Shown here: positions 34,749 to 47,922 of the stretch, piece by piece
Layout of the letters: each line of letters begins with the position of its first letter
Numbering within the stretch: the first letter of the stretch is position 1
Origin: Petaurus breviceps papuanus
Taxonomy: Eukaryota > Chordata > Mammalia > Diprotodontia > Petauridae
Length of the DNA stretch: 64,000 nucleotides
Assembly (NCBI GenBank): GCA_028583685.1
Contig: JAMXIF010000002.1
Span: forward strand, 58,140,674-58,204,673
Reading direction: 5' to 3'
Translations under genes and position numbers: made by a program
Notes under the pieces: generated by a model
What the model was told of the DNA's origin: nothing
The model's input: the letters and a program-made list of their open reading frames with translations, nothing else
Databases searched by the model: none

Positions 34749-36594
34749 CAAAAAACACAATTTTTTAAAGTGCAAAACTGCCAATTCTGGTATTCACTGG
34801 TTCTCAGCTTTTATTTTTATTAGAGATGACAGATTGAAATATGGATATGAGAGATGCTTAATTGGGAGATAATTCAGTAAAATAAATCTTGAGTGGGGAG
34901 CACATTATCTTTTTGTTTGATTCTAACAAACTTTTAAGCTCTTTCAAATAAGAATTACAGAGCTATCCAGGAGATATATTACAGTAACAGTATCTCATAA
35001 TCTAGGTAGGACCCTAACTACACTGCAAATTGTGGTTTAATCTATTCAGATACCTAGGACACAGCTTAAAACCCTCCAAATTATTTACATTCTAATGTGC
35101 TCTATGTTTATTTTGGGTGCCCAATTATCCCAAGATACACTAAATGTCTTTGAGACTATTTAATAGTGGAATTTAGTCACATACAGAAATATGTTTTAAA
35201 ATTATTTTAAAATGTTTGGAAGAAATTAATCAATTATAGGTTATAAAGAGGCCAATTATACAAAAACTATGGATTGTTTGGAATCATTTCTTTTCTTACT
35301 CCTCCTTTTGGGGGAATACAGTAAAGGACTGAGGAAATGAGACAAGAGAATTAGCTAAACAATAAATGAGTGAGTTGGAAGAGTAGTGTGATCAGACCTG
35401 TAAAGACATGCATCCCAAGGGTGTGGTAATTACACACAGGATGTACAACTGGTGACAAAGTATCTGGAGGCAATCATTGGTAGAGTGGCCAAGTGCAACT
35501 CTGCTGAGACAGGATATGGCTATATTATCTGGCATGTGAATGTAAAGATATATCTCAAACTTGGCATGGTATTGGGTAGGTCCACAACTGGATTTGAATG
35601 TGTACATTTTCATGATCACTGAGATTTGTTTAGATAGACATTGAGGTTTTGTTTTTCTTATTTCCATGGAAAAGTGGGCCCAAGAAGTTATCCTTGCCAT
35701 GTCTTTCTAGTGCTAACGGAATGTCAGAAAAGTGAAATGATATTATTACTAAGGAAAATACCAGTGACAAAAAGAATCGCCTCCTCATCCAGCTCTTTGC
35801 TTAGAACTTGATGTCCCTTTACCAAAGGGTTCCCTTTCCCTCATGCCAATAAATACAAGGGAGAGATTCAGGCTTCTCAAATTCCTTTTTGATGCCAGTG
35901 ATTCGTTAGAGCATAGGTATGAGGAGAAAGATGTGAAATCCAAATGTTAAGTTTTGTTGCTTGGGAGTTTCAGTGATAGAAAAGAGAGTTATAAAGCAAG
36001 ATCAGGAATATCTATAGCTTTAATTTAAGTATGACCTCCTATTGCCATAGAGGTATTTGGTTATGTTCACACCAGATTTCACATTAAATGCTCCTAGATG
36101 CCCTTCATTAGTCTTTTCTACACTTATGTATATCTACCATTGTGTAGAATGGAAATATAGAAAATTCACCTGTTGCCATGAATGCCAGCCCAATTAAAGA
36201 TTTATACTGGTCCTGGAACTCTCATAACTGATTCTTATTTCTTCTATCTTAAGACTCTCTACAAACTGAAATAAATTAGAAGAACATAATTTTTTTTTAA
36301 ATACGCAACAAAAAATTGATGCTATTTTGACATCATTTTTTTTTACTATCCCAAAAAACATGTCTCTACTTCCTTCCATTGGCCCTCAATACTACATAAT
36401 TCTCTGCTCTAGTCATTCCCCACATGTTCCAAAGAATAGTTAAGCAAATCAAACCAAAACATTAACTTCAAAGGAATTACCCAAAGGATCGAGTGTCCTA
36501 CAAAATTTACTTACAATTGATCAAAAGGTCACCCTTTGAGTTTTTTTGAAGTTATTTTACTCCCTGGATTTTTTTTTCAATTAATATTTCAATC
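34749..36594. other. Single-copy sequence, no gene seen
   Basis: Frames at 35392-35700 and 36194-36379 show no protein signature. No repeat recognised. Confidence 0.4.
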
Positions 36595-36989
36595 CAAGGG
36601 AGCAGTAATTAAACTGAACTCTCTCAAGTTTTCCTCCAAACAACTTTAAAATAACGCCACAAATTGAAATCTGGAGTGGCAAAGCAAAAAGAAAAGGTCA
36701 GGGCGAAATAGTTTTTTAGCCCAAGACAATTTAGGAGGTTGACTGGAAAGATTTGCTATACCAGGTTGGTGATTGGGTTTGGAGAGCAGTTCAGGATCAT
36801 AGTAGCAACACCAGCAGTAGGCCTTGGAGATGACTGCAACAACTGCCATAGCAGTTTTGGAAGCTCTCACCCATAGACACTAAGGGAGTCAGAAACTGTC
36901 CAAAAAAGATTTTAGGGGACCCATTACTGGCAGTTGCTTTAGGACCTTGTTGAATAGTTCAGGGTCATAGGTCAAAGGTGAAGAGGAAC

Positions 36990-37230
36990 ACTTGTGGCTA
37001 TAGGAATGTGGGGGCCCTAGTCATAGTTCCAGGATGTAGAAGAGTGCTTACTGCTCACAAGAGAGCAGGTGCCCTGGTCTCAAAGGCAGAAAATAACACT
37101 AATGCTTGTTGCCACAGGAGAATAGAGGCCAGAGTCATAGATCAGGGTCAAAAGTAGCAATAATACTTGATGCTACAGAGAAAAAAGGTCCCTTCCTCTG
37201 TAAAGACCAGGGCATAGACTAGAAGAGAAA
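36990..37230 (+). repeat. About 58-base imperfect tandem repeat in the L1 5'UTR
   Basis: Four degenerate units start near 36990 (CACTTGTGGCTATAGGA), 37045 (TGCTTACTGCTCACAAGAGA), 37103 (TGCTTGTTGCCACAGGAGAA) and 37164 (TACTTGATGCTACAGAGAA). Each goes on to a GTCATAG or GTCTCAAAG-like segment. The spacing is 55-61 bases. Confidence 0.65.
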
Positions 37231-37440
37231 TGATCATACATCTCCTTACATAACAATACCTTGGAAACACCAAAAATTTACAGACTTTACAACCAAATGT
37301 AAAAAAGTAGAAATAATTAAATGCATCCCTTTCAGATCATAAGGCAATAAAAATCACATTTCTATGAAGGACTGTGGAAACACAGATGAAAAATTAGTTG
37401 GAAATTAAACAATCTAATCCTAAAGATTGACTGGGTCAAA

Positions 37441-38787
37441 TATCTCATACCATATACCAAGATAAAGTCAAAATGGGAACATGATTTAGATATAAAGGCT
37501 GTTGCTACAAGCAAACTAGGAGAGCAAGGAATAGTTTACCTGTCAGATTTATAAAGAATGGAAGAATTTATAACCTAAGAAGAGGTAGGGAACACTGTGA
37601 AAGGCAAAACGGATAATTTTGATTACATTAAATGAAAAGATTTTGCACAAAAAAAGCTAATGCAACCAAGATTAGAAGGGAAGCAGAAAGCTAGGAAACA
37701 GTTTTTACAACCAGTGTCTCTGACAAAAGTCTCATTTCTAAAATATATAGAGAACTGAGTCAATTTTATAAGAATACAAGTTATTCCCCAATTGATAAGT
37801 GGTCAAATTATATGAACAGGCCATTTTCTGATGAAGAAATGAAAGCTATCTATAGACATATGAAAAATGTTCTAATTCACTGTTGATTAGAGAAATGCAA
37901 ATGAAAACAACTCTGAGGTACCATATCATACCTATCAGATTGACTAACATGACAAAATAGGAAAATGATAAATGTTTTAGAAGATATGGGGAAATTGGAA
38001 CATTAATGCATTTTTGGTGGAGTTGTGAACTGATCCAACCATTCTAGAGAACAATTTGAACTATTTCCAAAAGGCTTTAAAGATGTTTATACCCTTTGAC
38101 CTAGTAAGACCACTTCTAGGGTTGTATTTCAAAGATATCATAAATGACGGGAAAGGACCCATATGTACAAATATATTTCTATAGCAGTTCTTCTTGTGGT
38201 GGGCAAGAATTAGAAATTGAGATGCCCATCAATTGGGGAATGACTAAACAAGCTGTGAATTACATATGAATGTAATGGATTACTATTGCTCCATAAGAAA
38301 TGATGAGCAGGAATATTTCAGAAAAACCTGGAAAGACTTACATGAACTGATGCTGAGTGAAGTGATCAGAACTAAGAGAACATTGTGCACACTAACAGCC
38401 ACAAGTGTGCAAAGACTAATTTTGATAGACTTAGCTCTTCTCAGCAAAAATAAGGATCTAAGACACTCTAAAAGACTTGTGAAGGAAAATGCTATCCACA
38501 CTCAGAAAAAGAAAGATGAAGTCCAAATGCAGATCAAAGCATACTCTTTACCCTCTCTCTCTGATTCTCTCATTTGTTTTGTTTCTTCTTTCTCATGGTT
38601 CCTCCCACTGGTTCTAATTCTTCTTTAAAACATGATTAATGTGAAAATATTTATAATATGAATGTATAAATAGAGCCAATATCAGATTGCACACCCTCTT
38701 GGAGTAGGGGGAGGGGAGAGGAGAAAAATTAGAACTCAAAATCTTATGAAAGTGAATGTTGAAAACTAAAAATAAATTAATTTGAAG
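37441..38787 (+). mobile_element. Inner 5'-truncated L1
   Basis: Begins inside the C-terminal part of ORF2 (TATCTCATACCATATACCAAG) and ends with a complete L1 3' end (AGAACTCAAAATCTTATGAAA, GAAAACTAAAAATAAATTA). The outer L1 sequence on both sides forms a 19-base target duplication, 37422-37440 (AAAGATTGACTGGGTCAAA) and 38788-38806 (AAAGAATGAGTGGTTCAAA), so it jumped into the older L1. A 120-codon frame at 38266-38628 is residual ORF2 end plus 3'UTR. Confidence 0.88.
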
Positions 38788-41053
38788 AAAAGAATGAGTG
38801 GTTCAAAGAACAAATCATAGAAACAATCAACAATTTCATTAAAGAGAATGACAAAAATGAGACAACATTCCAAAGTTTATGGGATGCAGCCAAACAGTAC
38901 TTAGAGGAAATTTTTTTACTCTAAACACTAACATCAGTAAAATAAAGGACAGATTAATGATTCGGGCATGCAATTAAAAAAACTAGAAAAAGAAGAAATT
39001 AAATATCTCCAATTAAATAGCGAATTGGAGATCCTGAAAAACAAAGGAGAAATGACTAAAACTGAAAATAAGAAAACCATTGAACTAGGAAATAAAACTA
39101 GGACCAGGGTTTATGAAAAAAATAAATTTATCAACTAGTGGTTAATTTGATTTTACAAAAGAATACAAAATTACCAAAATAAAAATTAAAAAAAAATGAA
39201 TTCTCTACAAATGAAGATGAAATTAAAATAATTATTAGGAGGTTTTTATCCAATTATAAAATTTAAGAATCTAAGGGAAATTAGTATTTACAGAAATACA
39301 AATTGTTCAAATTAACAAAAGAAGAAATGGAATACCTTAATAATCCTACCTTATAAAAGGAAATGGAAAAAGCCATTAATGAGCTCCCTAAGAAAAAAAT
39401 CCTCAGAACTATACAGATTCACAAGGGAATCCTATCAAACATTTAAAGAAAAATAAATTCCAATACTATAGAAACCTTTTGTGAAAATAGGCAAAGAAGG
39501 AGCCATTGCAGATACCTTTTATGATGCAAATATGGTGCTGATAACTAAACTAGGAAGATCAAAAATAAAGAAAGAAAACTATAAACCAATTTCTGCTTTA
39601 TGAATGAGACAAGGATGTCCATTATTACCACTTATTAAATATTGCAACAATAAGACAAGGAAAAGAAATTGAAAAAATAAAAATAGACAATGAAGAAACA
39701 AAACTATCACTCTTTGCAGATGTTATGACGGTATACTTAGAGAACCCTAGAGAATCAATTTAAAAACCTCATTGAAACAATTAACAACTTCAGCAAAACT
39801 GCAGGGTATAAATTAAACCCACATGAATCATTAGCATTTCCATGTGTTGCCAACAAAGTCCAGCAGAAATAGAAAGAGAAAATCTGTTTAAAATAATGGC
39901 AGACAATATAAAATACTTGGGAGTCTACCTGCTAAGCCAATTACAGGAACTATACAAACAGAATTACAAAACATATAACACAAATAAAGACAGATCTATA
40001 TTTCTATGGAGAAATATCATTTGTTCATGGGTAGTCTGAACCAATATAATTAAAATACCTGTTCAACCTGAATTAATTTATTCAATGCCTAATCAAATTA
40101 CTCAAATTATTTCAGCTACAAAAATATCACATAATTCATCAGAAAGAACAAAAGGTCTAGAATATCAAGGAAAACAATGTGAAAATGTTTGTGAGGTGGC
40201 ATAGCAGTACCTGATCTTACACTATTATGAAGCAATAAACATTCAAATAATATGGCACTGGCTAAGAAATAGAGTGGCAAATCAGTGGAATAGATTAGGT
40301 ATATATTACATAGCAATACATGATCATAAAAACCTATTGTTTGATAAACCTAAAGATACAAGATTTTAGGACAAGACCTTCCCATTTGCCAAAAAATTGC
40401 TAAGAAAACTAAAAAACAGTTTAGTAACAACAAGATATAAAGCAACATCTCACAACATATGCCAAGATAAGGCCTAAATGGGTACAAAATTTAGACATAA
40501 TGGGTTACAAAATAAGCAAATTAGTCAAGCATGGAAAATTTTACCTTTCAGGCCTATTGATCAGGGAAGAATTTATCAACAAACAAGAGACAGAGAGCAT
40601 TATGTCATGTAAGATGGATAATTTTAATTACATGAAATTAAAAAAGGGTTTTGCACAAACAAAATCAACATAGTCAATATTAGAAGAAAAGCAGGGAATC
40701 TGAGTGGAAATTTTTACAGGAGGTTTCTCTGATGAAGGCCTCATTTCTCAAATATATAGAGGACTGAATCAAATTTACCAAAATATAAGTCATTCCCCAT
40801 TTGATAAATGGTGAAATGATTTGAACAGGCAGTTTTCAGAAGAAGAAATCAAAGTGATCTCTAGTCACACCAAAAAAAAAAAAAGCTTTAAATCACTATT
40901 GATTAAAGAAATGCAAATTTTAAAAATGTTGAGATACTACTGCACAACTATTATAATATTAGATAAGATTATAGAAAATAACACATGTTGGTGGGGGTGG
41001 GGAAAAATTGGGATACCAAGTTTTAGAGTTGTGAACTAATCCAACCATTCTAG

Positions 41054-41634
<581 letters not shown>

Positions 41635-41654
41635 ATAAAACTGCACATACTCTT

Positions 41655-42055
41655 TGTTTGTAACAGCAAGCACCTTAGCATACCCAGGACAGCTGCTAGT
41701 ATAGGTTCTTTGATCTGTTTTCCTAAAGGAAACCAATTCAAAAAGGGTTAACAATATTACTTTAATCAAACATATGTCATTCACTTAGTTCAGCGGAAAA
41801 AGACAGCACCCTGAACTTAAAAGAATACAAACAGAAATTACATGCTGACAAAAAATACAGACAGAGGAAAATAACAAAATTCAACAGACATGGCTTCTGG
41901 TTGTCTGACCATTACATAATACAGTTAGTTACCAGAGAGAGAAGCACCAACATCTGGGTTTTCATAGTTGGGGGACTCAGTGGCTGCCCAGAGTCTCATG
42001 TGGCCAAATCACACAATTCTTCTCATAGTGAGTCCTAAAGCAAAACACCTCAGGT

Positions 42056-42090
<35 letters not shown>

Positions 42091-42307
42091 ATATAGCCTT
42101 CTCCAGGGTCAGAAGACATCACAACATTTGTGACCCACTGTCTAATCACAAAGTAAGAAAAGGTGGGCCTTCCTGAAAAACAAGCCTCCCCTAAGCAAGC
42201 TTCTGTTGTTGGGTTCCAAGTGAGGCCCACTAGTGGCAGGGAAGATCTTCAAATTCCATAGGCCTATTAAGGGGCAGGGAAGATCTTAAAATTCCCTTGC
42301 CATTACA
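41655..42307 (-). mobile_element. Solo LTR, same family as 23543-24150
   Basis: TGTTTGTAAC at one end and CCATTACA at the other, flanked by CTCTT (41650-41654) and CCCTT (42308-42312). Shares blocks with the first LTR: GCACCCTGAA, ACCAGAGAGAGAAGCA, GCAAGCCTCCCCTAAGCAA, GGGAAGATCTT. It carries an internal (CA)n run at 42057-42089. A fossil with no internal genes. Confidence 0.85.
42057..42089. repeat. (CA)n microsatellite in the LTR
   Basis: Uninterrupted CA dinucleotides inside the solo LTR, absent from the two related LTRs. Confidence 0.95.
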
Positions 42308-43034
42308 CCCTTTAACCCAGCAATACCACTTCTAGGTCTGTATCCCAAAGATATAAAGGGGAAAGGAAAAGGATCTAAATATTCATGCATATTAATAGTA
42401 GCCCTTTTTGTGGTGGCAAAGAATTGGAAAGTGAGTAGATGCACACCAATCAGGGAATTGTCGAACAAGGAGTAATATATGATTGTGTTGGAATATTATC
42501 TTACTTATGAAATGATGAGCAGAATGGCTTCAGAAAAACCTGAGAAGACTAACATGAACTGATGCAAAGTGAAGTGAGCAGAAGTAGAACATTGTACTAC
42601 AGTAACAGCAATGTTATAAGGATGATCAACTGTGGATGACTTAGCTATGCTAAGAAATACAATGATCTAAGATAATTCTGAAGGACTTCTGATAAAAAAA
42701 AAAAAGCTATCCATCTCCAGACAAAGAACTGAAGTCTGAATGCTGATCGATGAATACTTTTTTTTTTTTTCAGTTTTCATTATTTTCTTTTTGGTCTGTG
42801 TTTTCTTATGCAACATGGCTAATGTGAAAATACATTTTGCATGACTTCACATATGTAATCTACATTAAATTGTTAGCCTTCTCAAGGAGGGGGGATGAAA
42901 GGGAGGGATAGAGAGAATTTAGAACTCAAATTTTTTTAAATGTGTGTTTAAAGTATTTTACATATAATTGGAAAAATAACACAAAAGAGACTTTAAAATT
43001 GTTCATTCTCTGTTGGAACATTAATTCTGGTTCT

Positions 43035-43212
43035 TTTTCTATAGGTATTGAAGATAGCATATGGAAAGGCAAAGAATTGGCAAGGGTCAAAATATTGGCA
43101 TGTCAAAACCAGGGAATAAAAATTTGGCTAGTTTGTTCAGAATATAAAGGAGACAAATATGAAATAAGTTAAGAAAAGTAAGTGGAATCCAGATGGTAGA
43201 AGTCTTTAAAAG
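43035..43212 (+). mobile_element. Ancient interspersed repeat, class not assigned
   Basis: Word order GGCAAAGAATTGGCAAGGGTC, TTGGCTAGTTTGTTCAGAAT, GAAAAGTAAGTGGAATCCAG, AGAAGTCTTTAAAAGTTTGG. It matches the longer copy at 52130-52970 (CCAGTTTGGCTGGAAATG, AGCCAGATTGAAGGACTTTAA). Confidence 0.55.
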
Positions 43213-43499
43213 TTTGGCTGTGTAGTGTATATTTTCTTCAAGAGGCAATAAAGAGTTCGACAGCTTTCCAAGTTCTTTCCCATGGTTTGTCTCCTTTTAC
43301 CAATGTTGTGAAGTAATTCCAGAGCACATATATTTCCCACCCTACTACCTATGCTGCTTTCCAAATTATTGCATATTCTCCCCTTATTATCTTAGCTTCA
43401 GTTTCTCCATCTGTAGAAATGGAATAGTACCTGAAGCTTTTGGGGAATGGAGATTGATATCTAAAAGAACCATGTAGATTTGTTCTGAGGATCAAATGA

Positions 43500-43780
43500 A
43501 TCAACTTCAACCATTTAATCAGGACACTAAATGGTGTAGTTGGTAGGTGGAACACTGTACTGAGGAAGATCTCAATTTGAGTTGTTTCTGGCACTAATAA
43601 GTTCTGGGTCCTGGAACAAGTCTTATAACTTCTATCAGTCTCAGTTTGTGTCAATCTCTGAAATGAAGATAATAAAGAGCACCAATCTCTCCTTTTTACT
43701 TACATTTGCATCCATAGTGCTATCGATGGTATCTGGCACATGGCTGGTGTTTAATAAATGTCTGTTACCTTGCCCTGCCT
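43500..43780 (+). mobile_element. MIR followed by an L2/MIR-type 3' end
   Basis: MIR head and core (TAGTTGGTAGGTGGAACACTG, AGTCTCAGTTTGTGTCAATC) run to about 43690; GCATCCATAGTGCTATCG, TATCTGGCACATGGCTGGTG and TTTAATAAATGTCTGTTA follow. Confidence 0.6.
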
Positions 43781-43884
43781 TACCTACTTCACAGGGTTAC
43801 TACAAGAAGCAAATAAGATAATACATATCAAATTTTTTTAAAATCTGATAGTATCATCAAATGTTGACTATAATTATTAATATT

Positions 43885-43985
43885 ATCATGGAGGGCAAAC
43901 TATTCAGAAAAGTTAAGTAACTTGTACAAGGTTACTCTAAAAGTTTGCAACTAGAATTCAACTTTTCTAACTTTGGACAAAAGCT
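43885..43985 (-). mobile_element. MIR fragment
   Basis: AAAAGTTAAGTAACTTGTACA, AGGTTACTCTAAAAGTTTGC, AGAATTCAACTTTTCTAAC. Confidence 0.55.
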
Positions 43986-44960
43986 GATTGGGTTCTGTAT
44001 TTTATTTCCCAGATGAAATTTTGGGATTATTAGAAATAAGGGAAGGTAAATCACAAGTCTGAAGGAAGATTAGGAGAGGCAGTGGGGTGATATGAGAAAT
44101 AAAATCAAATGGAAAAAATCATGGGAATTCTAGTTCTTTGGTCCCTTCCTGAGGCAAACAGAGGTTTTTCTTTACCACCTAGACCCAGGGGCCAGGAATA
44201 CTGAAGGCTCTGTTTCCCATCATTGATAACAAAGTTTTATTAATATCCAAGTTTTCCAAATATATCTTGAAATTCCTTCCAGATATTCTAGTTGATGATG
44301 GAAATGTCATTTATAGTCTAAAATGCATAGAAAACTGAGAGCCTCAACCGCTTCAAACAGAAAGCCCCTATAAAGTGTCTTGAATTCTCCTGAGTTACAT
44401 TAATTAGCTTTTTAATGCCTTGAAAACACAGACTTTTAATATAGGTAATTATTCTTTTCATTCTCATCATCCGACAACTAATTCTCTCATCTTTCTTTCT
44501 TTTGTCTCCCTCAAATACTTAAAGAATTGTAAGGTATTTGAGAGAAACTATTTTCTTTCTTTTCTTTTTTGGTCAGATCAATCACTGCATCTCTGGAGCT
44601 TTTAAGATATCAAGTTACACTAAGATTTAAAACATATTCCTTGTCTGTACCTATTGGATATTCAGTTTTGTAGACAAGGTGAGATTGATCTATTTCTTCC
44701 CAAATGGCTCTCAATGGCCAATTGCTGCCTTTTCAGAGACACTTTAAGAAGAAGTAAAGGATTTCCTTCTTGGCAAAGACCACTGAAAAATCCAAAATAT
44801 AAATTCAGATGTGTGGATGACAAATTTTATAATAAAATGTAGAGAAGGGGGGGTTGTCTGTCAAGAGTCTTTCTTCATGCTTGCTTCTACCAAAGCAATG
44901 AAAGAAATCAATGATTAATTCAAACCACCATTAATGATTACTCTATAAATATTATTCTAC
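43986..44960. other. Single-copy sequence, no gene seen
   Basis: Frames at 44420-44605 and 44654-44842 lack recognised features. Confidence 0.4.
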
Positions 44961-44974
44961 TTGATTTTTGCAGT

Positions 44975-45130
44975 TCCGTGAGTTAAGAAGTATAAGAATT
45001 AGTTTCATCCCCATTTTACAAAGGAGTCATTTGCTACTGAGAGAAGGGAAGTGTCTAGTTCAAATGAATGGAGCTAGAATTCAAAATTAGGTCTTCTGAT
45101 TGCAAGTCTACTGCTTTCTCTAGCATACAA
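44975..45130 (-). mobile_element. MIR fragment
   Basis: TTCATCCCCATTTTACAAAGG, GAAGTGTCTAGTTCAAATGA, GAATTCAAAATTAGGTCTTC. Confidence 0.7.
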
Positions 45131-45174
45131 TGTCTGTAAGGATCAATATTAATAAGAAGACTATAAGCATAGCA

Positions 45175-45330
45175 TTATGAAAAGTTCATTGCATCTGGAT
45201 TCAGAGGAACCTAGGAACAAATCCCAGGCCTATATATCACTTCTTGTGTGACCATGGGCAAATCTATTAATTTCTCTTGACCATTCCTTTGTTGGTAAAA
45301 ATAAGTAGGTCTGATTAGATCAGAGGTATC
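45175..45330 (+). mobile_element. MIR fragment
   Basis: CTGGATTCAGAGGAACCTAGG, TCACTTCTTGTGTGACCATG, GGCAAATCTATTAATTTCTC. Confidence 0.7.
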
Positions 45331-46549
45331 AAATATGTGGTCCATAACACTCTGGAGAGGGGCCCCAACCAGATGAAATATAACCAGAAAATATTTAATA
45401 AAATACAGAAAAAACAGTATAAAACCCAGAATATATTAATAGTTTTCTAAATCAATATCAACAAATCCCCACAGGGATCCTTCTATACAGTTTAGTGGCC
45501 CTATTTCTTTTTTTTCCAAATGCTTTAACTTCTGATTTACATCACTCATTTCCGCCAAATTTTGAGTTACAAATTTTCTCCCCATTTTCCCCCTACCCAC
45601 CACCCCCAAAATAGCAGTCCCACAGGATATCCCCTCCTCCAATCTGCTCTCTCCCATATTTTCTCCCATACCACTTTTGACTTTTCCAATACGGCATGGT
45701 GGATCTCTAAGCCACAGTGCCTGTATATCTTATTTCCCAATTACATGTAAAATAGTATTAATAATAGTATACATATATTTAATTTTAAAACTTTGAATTC
45801 CAGATTCATTCCCTTCCTCCCTTGTCACCTACCATTACTGGGAAGATAAGCAGTTCAGTATAGGTTGTACATGTGTGGCTAAGGCAAAACAATAACATAG
45901 TAGATATATTGTAAAAGACTGACTATATTTCCCTCCCTCCTATACCACCTTCCATTTGTTCTATTCTCTACTTTGATCCCTTCCCTTTTCTAAAATGCGT
46001 GTTTCTAATTTTCCTCTCCCCCAGCCTGCCCTCTCTTCCATCATCCCCCCTCTTATCCCCTTCCCCTCTACACTCCTGGAGGGTGAGATACCCTATTTAG
46101 TGTGTATTTCATACCCTCCTCAAGCCAAATTCAATGGAATAAGGTTGACCCATTCCCTTTTGCCTCTCTATTCTTGCCCTCCATTATAACCATTTTCCCT
46201 TGCCTCTTCTATATGAGATAGTTTACCCCATTCTGTCTCTCCCCATCTCCTCTCATTATATTCCTCTCTCACCTCTTAATTTCACCTTTTAAGTATCATC
46301 CCTTCCTGTTAAGTTGGTCCTGTGCCCTCTATCTATTTATAACTCTAAACATATATATACACATTCACCTATGTATTCATATGCCCATATACCCTCACAT
46401 ATAGACATATATAATATATACATATATATTTCTATTCCCTTCAACTACTGAGAAAAGTTTCATAAGTTACAATTACTGTTTTTCCATGTAGGAATGTTAA
46501 TAATTCAACTTTGATAAGTTCCTTATGATTTCTTTTCCCTGTTTACCTT

Positions 46550-47922
46550 CCCATGTTTCTCTTGCTTCTTGTATCTGAATGTCAAATTTTCTATTCAACT
46601 CTGGTTTTTTCATCAAGAATGCTTGAAAGTACTCTATTCCACTGAATGACCATATTTTCCCCTGAAACATGATACTCAGTTTTGTTGGGTAGGTAATTCA
46701 TGGTTTTAATCCCAGCTCCTTTGACCTCTGGAATATCATATTCCAGGCCCTTTGATCCCTCGGTGTAGAAGCTGCCAGATCCTGGGTTATCCTGATTGTG
46801 CTTCCACAATATTCAAATTGTTTCTTCCTGGCTGCTTGTAATATTCTCTCCTTAATCTGGGAATTCTGGAACCTGGCTGTAATATTCCTAGGAGTTTTCT
46901 TTTTGGAATCCTTCTCAGGGGGTGATTGGTAGATGCTTTCAACCTCTATTTTGCCCTCTGGTTCTAAAACATCAGGGCAGTTTTCTTTGAGAACTTCCTG
47001 GAGGATGATTTCTAGGTTCTTACTTTGATCATGTCTTTCAGGTAGTCCAATAATTTTTTTTAAAGCAATCAGGGTTAAGTAACTTGCTCAAGGTTACACG
47101 GCCAGTTATTTCTGGGTGTGGTTCTGAGTATCTGAGCCTGGGATTTGATCCAGGTCATCCCGACACTGGAGCCAGTGCTCTTACTCGCTGAGCCACCTGG
47201 CCACCCCTAAGCAATTGGTCTTAAGTAACTTGTTCAGGGTTACACGGCCAGGTGTCTCTGGGTGGGTGCTGTCTCTCCCCAGGATTCGATCTCCAGGTCT
47301 TCCCGACACTGGAGCCGGTACTCTTACTCACTGTGATACCTGGCCGCCCCTAGTCCAATAATTTTTAAATTATCTTTCCTGGATCTATTTTCCAGGTCAG
47401 TGGTTTTTCCCATGAGATATTTCACATTGCCTTCTATTATTTCATTTGTTTGGATCTGTTTAACAGCATCTTGATTTCTCATAAAGTCATTAGCTTCCAT
47501 TTGCTCCATTCTAATTCTGAAGCAATGATTCTCTTCATTGATATTTTGAGATTCTTTTTCCATCTGGCAAATTTGGCTTTTTAAGGCATTCTTCTCCTCA
47601 TTGCCTTTTTTGAACCTCTTTTGCCATTTGAATTAGTCTATTTTTTAACGTGTGATTTTCCTCAGTCAGGCTGTTGACTTTCACTTCGTAAGTTTCTTGC
47701 ATTTTTCTCATTTCTCTTCCCAATTTTTCCTCCACTTCTTACTTATCTGCTTCTTAAGGTCCTTTATGGCCTGTAACCAGCTTTTATTTTCCTTTGAAGC
47801 TTTTGGTGCAGGAGTTCTGACTTCACTGTCTTCCTCCTGTTCCATGGTTTGCTCTTTTTGTCCCCAAAATAGGAATCTAATGTTGGAATCTTCTGTCTGC
47901 TTTGTTTCCTTTGCCTGGTCAT
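46550..47922 (-). pseudogene. HAL1-type ORF1, broken and interrupted by a SINE dimer
   Basis: The start ATG (complement of 47920-47922) reads MTRQRKQSRQKIPTLDSYFG, parallel to MSKQRKHRLYNPFLGTKRIK in the other copy. After a frame change the coiled-coil-like stretch and RRM signature follow (47324-47563: EESQNINEENHCFRIRMEQ-type sequence and DLENRSRKDNLKIIGL). The SINE dimer cuts directly after that motif, and the C-terminal domain follows at 46591-46809. Several stops and shifts; no full protein can be made. Confidence 0.8.
47059..47350 (-). mobile_element. Type B SINE dimer, head to tail, one target duplication
   Basis: Two reverse-oriented type B SINEs (about 47059-47208 and 47209-47350) abut: GCCACCTGGCCACCCC of one is followed at once by TAAGCAATTGGTCTTAAG of the next. 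The 16-base duplication TAGTCCAATAATTTTT lies only at the outer ends (47043-47058 and 47351-47366), and none is seen at the junction. This favours insertion of one dimeric transcript. Confidence 0.88.

Noticed and set aside
43012-43170. TTTTTCTATAG followed by a 45-codon frame, exon-like at first sight
   Set aside because: The sequence matches the ancient repeat also present at 52130-52970.
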